NCBI RefSeq assembly: GCF_030272895.1
Contig: NZ_JALRNF010000065.1
Span: 1-18,286, forward strand
DNA: 18,286 nucleotides
Direction: 5' to 3'
Source: Pseudomonas sp. BGr12
GTDB taxonomy: Bacteria; Pseudomonadota; Gammaproteobacteria; Pseudomonadales; Pseudomonadaceae
This document shows positions 7,728 through 14,458 of this stretch, piece after piece. Below the pieces are notes generated by a model that saw only the letters and a list, made by a program, of their open reading frames with translations, did not search any database and had not been told where the DNA came from. Numbering within the stretch: the first letter of the stretch is position 1; each line of letters opens with the position of its first letter. A program made the translations under genes and the position numbers.

Positions 7728-8279
7728 TCAGGGCTGCTCGCCGACCATGTAGGTCTTGCTGATGTGCCGGAACTGCTCATGGGCACTGCTGCCCATCAGC
7801 TCGAACACGACCATCTCGCGGGTGACGATCTGCGCCCCGGCGTCGCGCATGCGGGCGATGGCGGCATCACGGTTGTGGGCACCGCGGCAGTCGCAGGCGT
7901 CCTCGACCACGAACACCTGCTTGCCCAGTTCGCGCAGGCCGAGCACGGTTTGCAGTACGCAGATATGGGTTTCCATGCCGCAGACGATCACCTGCTCGCG
8001 GGCCAGCAAGGACGCCGGCAGGCACTCGGCCGCCACGCAGGAGAAGTGCAGCTTCTCCACCACCAGGGCTCCGGGCGAGGCTTCCTTGAGCGCGGCCACG
8101 GTCGGGCCCAGGCCTTTGGGGTACTGCTCGGAGAACACCGTGGGCAGGCCCAGGGTGTGGGTGGCCGCCAGCAGCCAGCGGGTGCGGGCCAGGGTCCCGG
8201 CCGGGTCGCTGACCGCACCGATGAGTTTTTCCTGCACGTCGATGACCAGCAAGCTGGCCTGGTTCGGCTTGATCAACAT
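7728..8279 (-). CDS. Isochorismatase-fold cysteine hydrolase
   Basis: A 183-residue cysteine hydrolase of the isochorismatase-like superfamily (ISOC/YcaC type). The expected triad is visible: D14 (VIDVQEK), K76 (VVEKLHFSC) and C107 (METHICV). The SEQYPKGLGPT stretch is typical of the ISOC branch, whose natural substrates are mostly unknown; true isochorismatase activity is not implied. The ATG at 8279 is preferred because the family motif begins a few residues later. An alternative TTG at 8312 would add 11 non-conserved residues. The gene lies 65 nt after the thioesterase and may be co-transcribed with it, but no pyoverdine role is evident. Confidence 0.83.
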   Translation of the reverse strand: MLIKPNQASLLVIDVQEKLIGAVSDPAGTLARTRWLLAATHTLGLPTVFSEQYPKGLGPTVAALKEASPGALVVEKLHFSCVAAECLPASLLAREQVIVCGMETHICVLQTVLGLRELGKQVFVVEDACDCRGAHNRDAAIARMRDAGAQIVTREMVVFELMGSSAHEQFRHISKTYMVGEQP

Positions 8280-8344
8280 CCCTTGCACCTGTGTCGTGGA
8301 GTGAGCCGCCAAGGCTCGCCCACGACAGGGCGCCGCGTCAATCG

Positions 8345-9064
8345 CTAGGCCGACAGCCGATGAGGCTCGAGCGTGGCACTGAGCACGCCCAGCACCTGGT
8401 CTTCATGCTCATGGATGAAGAAGTGACCGCCCGGGAACACCTCCAGGGAAAAGTCGCCCAGTGTCTCCCGGCGCCAGGCCAGCAGTTGTTCCTCGCTGGC
8501 CCGGTCATCCTCGCCGCCCAGGACATGCAACGGACAGCGCAGCGGCGGACGCTGACGATAAACGTAACGGCCACAAAGCAGAAAATCGGCGCGCAGCACC
8601 GGCAGGGTCAGGCTCATCAGTTCCTGGTTGGCCAGCACCTCTTCCGGGGTGCCCTGCAGCTTGCGCAGCTCCTCGATCAGCACCGCATCGCTTTTCGGCT
8701 CGCGCCAATTGCCGCCGTCATAGTCTTCGCGGCGGGTGGGCGCCGCGGTGCCGCAGGCGAACAAGGCCAGCGGCGCTCGACAGCCCAGGGCTTGCAGTTC
8801 GTGGGCCAGCTCGAACGCCAGCAAGGCCCCCAGGCTGTGACCGAGCAAGGCATAGGGTTGGCTGGTAGCCAGGCGCTGCTCACTGGCCAGTTGCCGGGCC
8901 AGGGCCTGCATGTCGGTTTGCACCGGCTCGCCCATGCGCGCGCCGCGCCCGGGCAATTCCACCGGACGCACGTTCAGCCAGGCCGGCAGCTTGCGCCGCC
9001 AGCGGCTGTAGACCATGGCACTGGCACCGGAGTACGGCAGGCACAGCAGGGTCAGTGACGACAC
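8345..9064 (-). CDS. Type II thioesterase of non-ribosomal peptide synthesis
   Basis: A 239-residue alpha/beta-hydrolase of the GrsT/SrfAD-like type II thioesterase family. The nucleophile elbow GHSLG carries S77, the acid is in GGEDD (D186 or D187), and H214 lies in PGGHFF. Such enzymes remove wrongly loaded groups from carrier domains of peptide synthetases. It starts at GTG 9064, only 10 nt after the mbtH stop, and corresponds in position to PA2411, linked to pyoverdine synthesis. No synthetase gene is in the window, so the partner enzymes must be elsewhere. Confidence 0.88.
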   Translation of the reverse strand: MSSLTLLCLPYSGASAMVYSRWRRKLPAWLNVRPVELPGRGARMGEPVQTDMQALARQLASEQRLATSQPYALLGHSLGALLAFELAHELQALGCRAPLALFACGTAAPTRREDYDGGNWREPKSDAVLIEELRKLQGTPEEVLANQELMSLTLPVLRADFLLCGRYVYRQRPPLRCPLHVLGGEDDRASEEQLLAWRRETLGDFSLEVFPGGHFFIHEHEDQVLGVLSATLEPHRLSA

Positions 9065-9074
9065 GCGCCGGCCC

Positions 9075-9299
9075 TCACTGCGCCGCAGCGGTTTCGGCCA
9101 TCTTCTGGCGCAGGCTCAAGGGACGCATGTCGGTCCAGACCTCGTCGATGTAGGCCAGGCAGTCCTTTTTCAGGCCGCTCTTGCCCACGGTGCGCCAGCC
9201 AGCCGGCACGGCCTTGTAGTCGGGCCAGATGGAATACTGCTCTTCGTGGTTGACCACTACCTGGAACACGATGTCGTCGCGGTCGAATACGGATGTCAT
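9075..9299 (-). CDS. mbtH: MbtH-like protein
   Basis: A 74-residue protein with the full family signature: [10 protein letters not shown] followed by VPAGW and then the tryptophan of [14 protein letters not shown]. MbtH-like proteins bind adenylation domains of peptide synthetases and support their folding and activity. The ATG at 9299 is chosen because CAGGAGA lies 6 nt upstream and homologues begin just before the conserved FDRDD. A longer in-frame ORF adds 25 unrelated residues. It corresponds to PA2412 and is probably used by the pyoverdine synthetases; it leads the minus-strand group with the thioesterase. Confidence 0.92.
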   Translation of the reverse strand: MTSVFDRDDIVFQVVVNHEEQYSIWPDYKAVPAGWRTVGKSGLKKDCLAYIDEVWTDMRPLSLRQKMAETAAAQ

Positions 9300-9360
9300 T
9301 GCCTGTCTCCTGGATTGAATGGGCCCGCCGCGCAACTGGCGTACGGTGGCTACCAAAAGA

Positions 9361-9385
9361 ACGAACGAAGGCATCGATAAATTAA
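9361..9385 (-). promoter_or_regulatory. Possible PvdS (iron-starvation) promoter for mbtH
   Basis: On the minus strand TTAAT (9385-9381) is followed after 17 nt by CGT (9363-9361), 61 nt before the mbtH start. PvdS promoters are TAAAT-N16/17-CGT, so this is 4 of 5 in the first box with an allowed spacer. mbtH is a plausible PvdS target, but such a short motif arises easily by chance. Confidence 0.28.
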
Positions 9386-9525
9386 TGCGCAGCGCCCAGG
9401 TCGTCGGGGCACCGCCCGTCGGTGGCGAACGACGATAACGACAATGCCGGGCCAGACTGGATTAATCCCTCGAAAAGCGCCATCCTCCCCGGCTTTTTTA
9501 CGCTCACCCGGACAAGGAACTCCCC

Positions 9526-10080
9526 ATGCCCCCGCAACCTCTCACCGCCAGCGAGTTCGAGTTCATCGAAGACACCTTGCTCAGGTACGGTGACGATCAC
9601 AGCGTCCTCAACCTGTCCGAACTCGATGGCTACCTCACGGCGATGGCCTCGGGCCCGACCCAGGTGGACATTGCCGCGTGGTTCCCGCCCCTGTTTGGCG
9701 ACCAGCCTGTACGCTGGCGCAAACCCGAAGAATGCCGCCGTTTCATCGACCTGTGTGTGCGCCACCTCAACACCCTGGCCGTGCAGCTGGCCAGCGCCCC
9801 TGAAACCTTCAAGGCGCGCTTCGAACAAACCCGCCACCGTGGCCAGCCACTGACCCTGGCCGAAGAATGGTGCTTTGGCTATGTGCGTGCCGTGGCGGTG
9901 AGCAACTGGCCGGAACTGCCCGAGCCACAGGCGAGCCGCCTGCGGGCGATCACCGACTGCGCCGAACAAGACAACTTCGACCTGCCGGTGGACCTGGACG
10001 TGGTGCTGCATCGCCAGCGCGTGGCGGCGATCGAACCGGCGGCGCGGGCACTGCATGACTACTGGCTGACGCAACGCTGA
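9526..10080 (+). CDS. UPF0149 (YgfB/YecA-like) family protein
   Basis: A 184-residue protein with the UPF0149 hallmark near residues 33-43 (ELDGYLTAMASGP) and an EEWCFGYVRAV segment in the second half. It lacks the C-terminal cysteine-rich SEC-C zinc motif of YecA, so it is a core-only member. The family's molecular role is poorly defined; an acidic all-helical fold is expected. The ATG at 9526 has AAGGA at 9514-9518. It is transcribed away from mbtH across a 226-nt divergent spacer and is followed directly by a REP cluster. Confidence 0.82.
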   Translation: MPPQPLTASEFEFIEDTLLRYGDDHSVLNLSELDGYLTAMASGPTQVDIAAWFPPLFGDQPVRWRKPEECRRFIDLCVRHLNTLAVQLASAPETFKARFEQTRHRGQPLTLAEEWCFGYVRAVAVSNWPELPEPQASRLRAITDCAEQDNFDLPVDLDVVLHRQRVAAIEPAARALHDYWLTQR

Positions 10081-10081
10081 T

Positions 10082-10454
10082 CGCCGGCTCCCACAGGGCT
10101 CTGGGCATGCCCGTACTTTGTGGGAGCAACTGTCTTGATTGCCTGACAATGTAGCCGCTGCCGCCAGGCTGTGATTGGCCGTTTCGCGCCCGATCGCAGC
10201 CTGTCGGCAGCTCCCACAGATCCCCTGCAATCAATGTGGGAGCAACTGTCTTTGTGGGAGCTGGCGCAGCCTGCGATCGGCTGCGCAGCAGTCGCAATCG
10301 GTTCAGCTCGGTGGGTCTGAAGGAATCGCGTCGACAGGTTTTGCGGCCGTTTCACGGCCGATCGCAGCCTGGCGGCAGCTCCCACAGATACCCGGCAATC
10401 GCCTACCGACCGTGGGAACTGGCGAAGCCTGCGATCGGCCGCGCAGCGGTCGCA
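10082..10454. repeat. REP cluster (family 2) between two genes
   Basis: At least two forward copies (10254-10296, 10412-10454) share GTGGGA-[AG]-CTGGCG, GCCTGCGATCGG and GCGCAGC-[AG]-GTCGCA. Two 41-bp inverted copies (10177-10217, 10345-10385) end in GCAGCTCCCAC. Partial copies lie at 10082-10094 and 10118-10126. The inverted and forward units pair into REP doublets about 115 bp apart, suggesting the doublet was duplicated. The rest of the 10081-10634 gap (10455-10634) holds no gene; GATAAT at 10610-10615 could be a -10 element but no good -35 was found. Confidence 0.85.
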
Positions 10455-10634
10455 ATTCCTCTCCAGGCACTGCCGGCTCGCACAAGGGTAGCTATAGTAA
10501 TCCGCTAACGCCCTTCGGCCTGGAAACCCTCCGCAAGGTAGCCGCTGCTTCGTGATAGCAACGCTGGACAGCAATGATGGCAAATTAGTAGCATTCAACG
10601 GATAACAGCGATAATCCACAGCCAGGGAGGCTGT

Positions 10635-11024
10635 ATGAGCACGACCGTCCACCGTCCGATCCACCTCGCGCCGCGCCCGACCCTCAACTGGAACGACACC
10701 TGGCAAGGGCCCGACAATGGCCTGATCCGTTGCTGGGAAATTGGCCGTGAACGGGCCCTCAAGCACCCCGAGATCGCCCAGCGCTGCCTGGCCGGCGAAT
10801 TGCCCATGCTGGGCTGGAAAGGCGGTGTCGAACGCACCCTGAAAAAGCGCGAGAAATACGGCTCGCTCAAGTACCTCGCCCAATGGCAAGGCCTGCGTGG
10901 CGAAGACCTGCAGATCGACACGGCGGCAGAACGGACACTGGTGTGCAGCCGCACCGGCATGGTCGTGACCTTCACCCCGGAACAGAGCAAGTACTACGAC
11001 CCGTTGGCTGAGACTGACGAGTAA
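10635..11024 (+). CDS. Hypothetical protein paired with a BRCT protein
   Basis: A 129-residue protein that I do not recognise. It has no signal peptide or membrane segment, so it is probably cytoplasmic. Visible features are a tryptophan-rich N-terminal third (LNWNDTWQG, CWEIG), a basic middle (GWKGGVERTLKKREKYG) that could contact nucleic acid, two cysteines and an acidic end. GGGAGG at 10625-10630 precedes the ATG. Only 13 nt separate it from the BRCT-domain gene, implying co-transcription and perhaps a joint role. The function is unknown. Confidence 0.72.
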   Translation: MSTTVHRPIHLAPRPTLNWNDTWQGPDNGLIRCWEIGRERALKHPEIAQRCLAGELPMLGWKGGVERTLKKREKYGSLKYLAQWQGLRGEDLQIDTAAERTLVCSRTGMVVTFTPEQSKYYDPLAETDE

Positions 11025-11037
11025 GGAGCGTACAGGC

Positions 11038-11670
11038 ATGGTCGATTTGCATCAGGAATTCGAAAACAGCCGCTTCTACCATCAGGCGCGGATTGACCGG
11101 CGCTCAGCGGATGCCCTGCTCGGTATCGCCGCTGGCCTCACAGCCGATAACGCCATCAACCAGCAGGAGGCTGAATTTCTCATCGGCTGGATAGAACACC
11201 ATCTGGCTCATCTGGATGACCCCGTCATCAACCTGCTCTACCGTCGCCTGGCCGACATGCTGAGCGACGGTGTTCTGGATGCCGACGAGTCGGCGGAGCT
11301 ACTCGACATACTTCGTCAGTTCACCGGTACCCCTGCCAACAACGCCCGCCCCTTCAACGCCCCGGCCACGCTGCCACTGAACAACCCCGCGCCGATGCTG
11401 GACTGGCCGGATCGGGTTTACCTGTTCACCGGCGCCATGGCCTACGGCCCACGCAAGGAGTGCGAGGCACTGGTGCTTGAGCGCGGTGGTTTGATTGGTG
11501 CCTCGGTGAGCAGGAAAGTGAACTTCCTTGTGGTAGGCAGTGTCGGGAATGATCAGTGGCTGCACAGCAGCTACGGGACGAAGATCAAGAAAGCCGTGGA
11601 AATCCGCGAAGCGGGTGGAGGAATTGCCATTGTCAGCGAAGAACATTGGCAACGAGCGGTGTTTGGCTGA
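11038..11670 (+). CDS. BRCT-domain protein with helical N-terminal region
   Basis: A 210-residue protein. Residues from about 125 to 210 read as a BRCT domain of the DNA-ligase type: VYLFTGAM, then the glycine pair in LERGGLIGASVSRKVNFLVVG, and the late tryptophan in SEEHWQRAVFG. Residues 1-97 are helical, with an acidic DGVLDADESAELLDIL segment that may be a TerB-like or EF-hand-like helix pair (uncertain). BRCT domains bind phosphoproteins or DNA ends, so a link to DNA repair or replication is possible. No nuclease or ligase catalytic domain is present. AAGGAG at 11023-11028 precedes the ATG. It forms a pair with the upstream 129-residue gene. Confidence 0.78.
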   Translation: MVDLHQEFENSRFYHQARIDRRSADALLGIAAGLTADNAINQQEAEFLIGWIEHHLAHLDDPVINLLYRRLADMLSDGVLDADESAELLDILRQFTGTPANNARPFNAPATLPLNNPAPMLDWPDRVYLFTGAMAYGPRKECEALVLERGGLIGASVSRKVNFLVVGSVGNDQWLHSSYGTKIKKAVEIREAGGGIAIVSEEHWQRAVFG

Positions 11671-11735
11671 GAGGACACACCACTCCCGGCGCATGTTGGA
11701 TTGTGGATTGATCCCAGGGCTGCCGTGCAAGCCCA

Positions 11736-11830
11736 TCGCCGGCGCTGCCGGCTCCCACACTGGATCTCGGCATGCCCCAGCCCCTGTGTGGGAGCTGGCG
11801 AAGCCTGCGATCGACCGCGCAGCGGTCGCA
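11736..11830. repeat. REP doublet (family 2)
   Basis: A full forward copy (11788-11830) matches the family-2 units at 10254 and 10412. A partial inverted arm ending GCCGGCTCCCAC lies at 11736-11758. It sits between the BRCT gene and the GFA gene, so together with 10082-10454 the family-2 REPs bracket the 129-residue/BRCT gene pair. Confidence 0.85.
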
Positions 11831-11921
11831 TTCTCTCCAGGTTTGCCCCGCTCATCAGCAGCCAGCCTGGCGCCGTCGCCGGGCTGCTATGTTTTCCTGC
11901 ACCCTGCAGAGGAGACGCACC

Positions 11922-12314
11922 ATGGACCGATTCACCGGCGGTTGCCTGTGCGGCAAGGTCCGCATCATAGCCTCGGGTCGCCCTTACCGGGTCGGCCTGT
12001 GCCATTGCCTGGACTGCCGCAAGCACCATGGGGCGCTGTTCAATGCCTGCGCAGTGTTCCCCCAGGAAGCAGTGAAGATCGAGGGTGAAACCCACAACTA
12101 CGCCGGCCGGCACTTCTGTCCTCGTTGCGGCTCATCGGTGTTTGCCCGCAGCGCCGACGAAGTCGAGGTGCACCTGGGCGCCCTGGATGCCCCGGATCAA
12201 CTGGTCCCCACCTATGAAAGCTGGACAGTGCGTCGCGAGGCCTGGCTACCCGCCTTTGCCTTGACCCGACGCTACCCGCACGACAGGGACGCCACGGGTC
12301 GCTTCGAACAATAA
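11922..12314 (+). CDS. GFA family zinc-binding protein
   Basis: A 130-residue protein of the GFA (glutathione-dependent formaldehyde-activating) fold. The zinc ligands are clear: C8 and C10 in GGCLCG, C27, C29 and C32 in LCHCLDCRKHHG, and C66 and C69 in FCPRCGS. Most members have no proven enzymatic activity, and formaldehyde activation should not be assumed. The ATG at 11922 has AGAGGAGA shortly upstream; an in-frame ORF from 11772 runs through the REP and is not a credible start. It is monocistronic and convergent with the amidase gene, 37 nt apart. Confidence 0.85.
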   Translation: MDRFTGGCLCGKVRIIASGRPYRVGLCHCLDCRKHHGALFNACAVFPQEAVKIEGETHNYAGRHFCPRCGSSVFARSADEVEVHLGALDAPDQLVPTYESWTVRREAWLPAFALTRRYPHDRDATGRFEQ

Positions 12315-12351
12315 CGGGCACCAGGACGCACTGTCGTCACTCAGCGCAAGG

Positions 12352-13776
12352 TCATGCCCTGGCAAACGCCGTCGTTGCCAACGCACTGCTTTCGATTTCG
12401 CTGGCGAGCCGGAGAATGGTTTCCTCGTCGCCGAACTTCCCTACTATCTGCAGCCCGATCGGCAAGCCATCCTCCATGACGCCAACGGGAATGCTGATGG
12501 CCGGCTGACCGGTCAGGTTGAAGATTTCAGTGAAGGGCGAAAACGCATAGGCATTCTTGTACCACGCCTCCAGGTGCTGTTCACCCGCGCCGACAAAGCC
12601 GCCAATCAACGGCGGAGCAAGCGCCACGGTCGGCGTGATGAGCACATCGATATCGGCAAAGCAGCGGGCCATGTCATGGCTGACCTTGTTCTGGACCGTT
12701 CGCGCATGGTGCACATCCAGCGCCGTTCTCTGGCGGGAGCATTTGTAGAACGCATAGGTGATCCACTCCACATCCTGCGCCGAGAGCGGATAACCGCGCG
12801 CCTGCACCTTGTGCGTCATCAAGGCTTCGATTTCCAGCTGCCAGAACAAGGCCGCCGCGGCACCGGCTCCGGTCATGTCCGGCCAGTTGAACGGGCGCAA
12901 CTGATGACCGTCCCGGCTGAGGAAGTCCACAGCATTCAAGACCGCCTTGTGGATGGCGCCGTCGATGCTCGAGCCGTCCGGACGGGCACAGGCAAAGCCG
13001 ATCCTGAGCGCAGGCGATCTGCGCTTCAGGCACTCAAGCCAGGACGCCGGTGCAGGGGGTGCTGCATACGGTGCGCCTGACTCATAGCCGGCCACCACAT
13101 CCAGCAACAAGGCGCTATCGCGAACGGTACGGGTCAATACATGCTCGCAATCGAGGCCACCGACGAACTCACCGACGTGAGGGCCGACAGGGTTGCGGCC
13201 CCTGCTCGGCTTCAGCCCGACCACCCCACATACCGCAGCCGGAACCCTGATCGAGCCGCCACAGTCGGTGCCATGGGCAATGGGAACCATGCCAGCACCC
13301 ACGGCGCTGGCCGAACCGCCACTCGACCCGCCAGAGGCGTACTTGGGGTTCCTGGGATTGCGACAAGGGCCTTGCCATTGCGGCTCGGTGACGAAGTCGC
13401 CGGCGAACTCCGGCGTCTTGGTTTTCCCGAGGATAATCGCCCCGGCATTGCGCAGGCGCCGGACAAACTCACTGTCGACCCGGGCGGGCTCGGCATCTTC
13501 GTACAGACGCGAGCCGTGGCGAGTGGCAAAGCCTGCGACATCGATGTTGGTGTCCTTGATCAGCAGGGGGACACCGGCCAGTGGCCCTGGCCTGACATCC
13601 AGGGCCGCACGTTGCGCGCCTTCGACATCCAGCGCGACCACCGCTCCCAGCGCCGGGTCCTGGCTCTCGATTTCCCTGACGGCCAGGTTGACCAGTTCCA
13701 ATGCGGTAACGCCACCGGACTTCAACCAGTGAACCAGGCCCACGGCATCATGACTTTTATACTCTTCGCGCGTCAT
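12352..13776 (-). CDS. Amidase-signature family hydrolase
   Basis: A 474-residue amidase-signature enzyme with an intact Ser-cisSer-Lys triad: K74 (LLIKDTN), S151 in GGSSGGSASAV and S175 in DCGGSIRVPA, with the usual 24-residue spacing between the serines. No signal peptide is seen, so it acts in the cytoplasm. Members hydrolyse diverse amides, and the substrate cannot be read from sequence; absence of gatC and gatB nearby argues against GatA. Its start lies 2 nt after the stop of the BetI-like regulator, with GGAGAC as ribosome-binding site, so the two are co-transcribed. The divergent choline/betaine-type binding protein suggests a quaternary-amine amide or related substrate, which is inference. 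Confidence 0.85.
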   Translation of the reverse strand: MTREEYKSHDAVGLVHWLKSGGVTALELVNLAVREIESQDPALGAVVALDVEGAQRAALDVRPGPLAGVPLLIKDTNIDVAGFATRHGSRLYEDAEPARVDSEFVRRLRNAGAIILGKTKTPEFAGDFVTEPQWQGPCRNPRNPKYASGGSSGGSASAVGAGMVPIAHGTDCGGSIRVPAAVCGVVGLKPSRGRNPVGPHVGEFVGGLDCEHVLTRTVRDSALLLDVVAGYESGAPYAAPPAPASWLECLKRRSPALRIGFACARPDGSSIDGAIHKAVLNAVDFLSRDGHQLRPFNWPDMTGAGAAAALFWQLEIEALMTHKVQARGYPLSAQDVEWITYAFYKCSRQRTALDVHHARTVQNKVSHDMARCFADIDVLITPTVALAPPLIGGFVGAGEQHLEAWYKNAYAFSPFTEIFNLTGQPAISIPVGVMEDGLPIGLQIVGKFGDEETILRLASEIESSALATTAFARA

Positions 13777-13778
13777 TT

Positions 13779-14369
13779 CTACGTCTCCAGCTCATAACCA
13801 AGCACGTTGTTGAGGAACTGGTAGGCCAGGCGACGCGAGTCTTCGAGGGTGGTCGGGCTGCAATCGACAGCAGCCCGCAGCCATAGACCATCGACAAAGA
13901 TCGCGACCATCTGCGCCTTGGAATGAGCGGTGGCCTTGTCCATGCCTTTTGCCAGGGCATGGAACAGCAAGGAATGGCTCCTGCGTGCCACCACGTTCTG
14001 TATCCGTTGCAGTTGCGGCGACTGCGGCACCTGGGCCCAGAACGCGAGCCAGGCGGCGACGTTGTCGCGGGTCAGGTTCAAGGCGCTGACGTTGCCGTCG
14101 ACGAACGCGAGCACACGCTCGGCAGGTGTCGTGGCGGTTCGCAGACGCGCAAAGATCTCGGCGTTGATGCGTTTGTTGAGCGTTCTCAAGGTGGCTTCGA
14201 GCAACGCATTCTTGTCGGCAAAGTAGTGATGGACGATGCCGTTGGCCAACCCTGAACGGGCGCTGACCTGGGCCATGCTGGTACCCGCCATGCCTTGCTC
14301 GCCAATGAGGGTGAGCGTCGCCTCGACGAGCTGCTTTCTCCTGATTTCCTGCATTCCAACCTTCGGCAT
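13779..14369 (-). CDS. BetI-like TetR family repressor
   Basis: A 196-residue TetR regulator resembling E. coli BetI throughout: MPKVGMQEIRRKQLVEATL at the N terminus, a helix-turn-helix around residues 29-50 (MAQVSARSGLANGIVHHYF), then DKNALLEATLR, AWLAFWAQ and VDGLWLRAA. BetI represses choline-to-betaine genes and is relieved by choline. The ATG at 14369 is preferred over GTG 14396 because it matches the BetI start and has AGAGGGG upstream. Since no betA or betB is adjacent, this is probably a paralogue controlling the amidase and the divergent binding protein through the palindrome at 14380-14409. The ligand may be another quaternary amine. Confidence 0.87.
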   Translation of the reverse strand: MPKVGMQEIRRKQLVEATLTLIGEQGMAGTSMAQVSARSGLANGIVHHYFADKNALLEATLRTLNKRINAEIFARLRTATTPAERVLAFVDGNVSALNLTRDNVAAWLAFWAQVPQSPQLQRIQNVVARRSHSLLFHALAKGMDKATAHSKAQMVAIFVDGLWLRAAVDCSPTTLEDSRRLAYQFLNNVLGYELET

Positions 14370-14379
14370 GGGGCCCCTC

Positions 14380-14409
14380 TTTTTTTCATTGGACACTCAA
14401 TGAAAAAAA
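14380..14409. promoter_or_regulatory. Palindromic operator of the BetI-like repressor
   Basis: A perfect 12-bp inverted repeat (14380-14391 and 14398-14409) has a 6-nt centre, GACACT. The core ATTGGACACTCAAT resembles the BetI operator core ATTG-AC--TCAAT as I recall it from E. coli and Vibrio. It lies 11 bp before the repressor start and 49 bp before the binding-protein start, where one bound repressor could silence both directions. The T and A runs at the ends also make it AT-rich, as near a promoter. Confidence 0.68.
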
Positions 14410-14458
14410 AGTTATCACTGGAATCTCCGAAAAACAAGAGAACGCAAGGGGGTCGGAA

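Noticed and set aside
8280..8312. Longer hydrolase starting at TTG 8312
   Set aside because: It adds 11 residues outside the family-conserved region; ATG 8279 fits homologues better, although its ribosome-binding site is modest.
10082..10454. CRISPR array
   Set aside because: Repeats are in both orientations, palindromic, unequal in spacing and match Pseudomonas REP cores; no cas genes are present.
10059..11039. Minus-strand ORF of 326 codons across the REP cluster and the 129-residue gene
   Set aside because: Much of it reads through REP repeats and its product has no coherent domain; the plus-strand pair has ribosome-binding sites and a BRCT domain.
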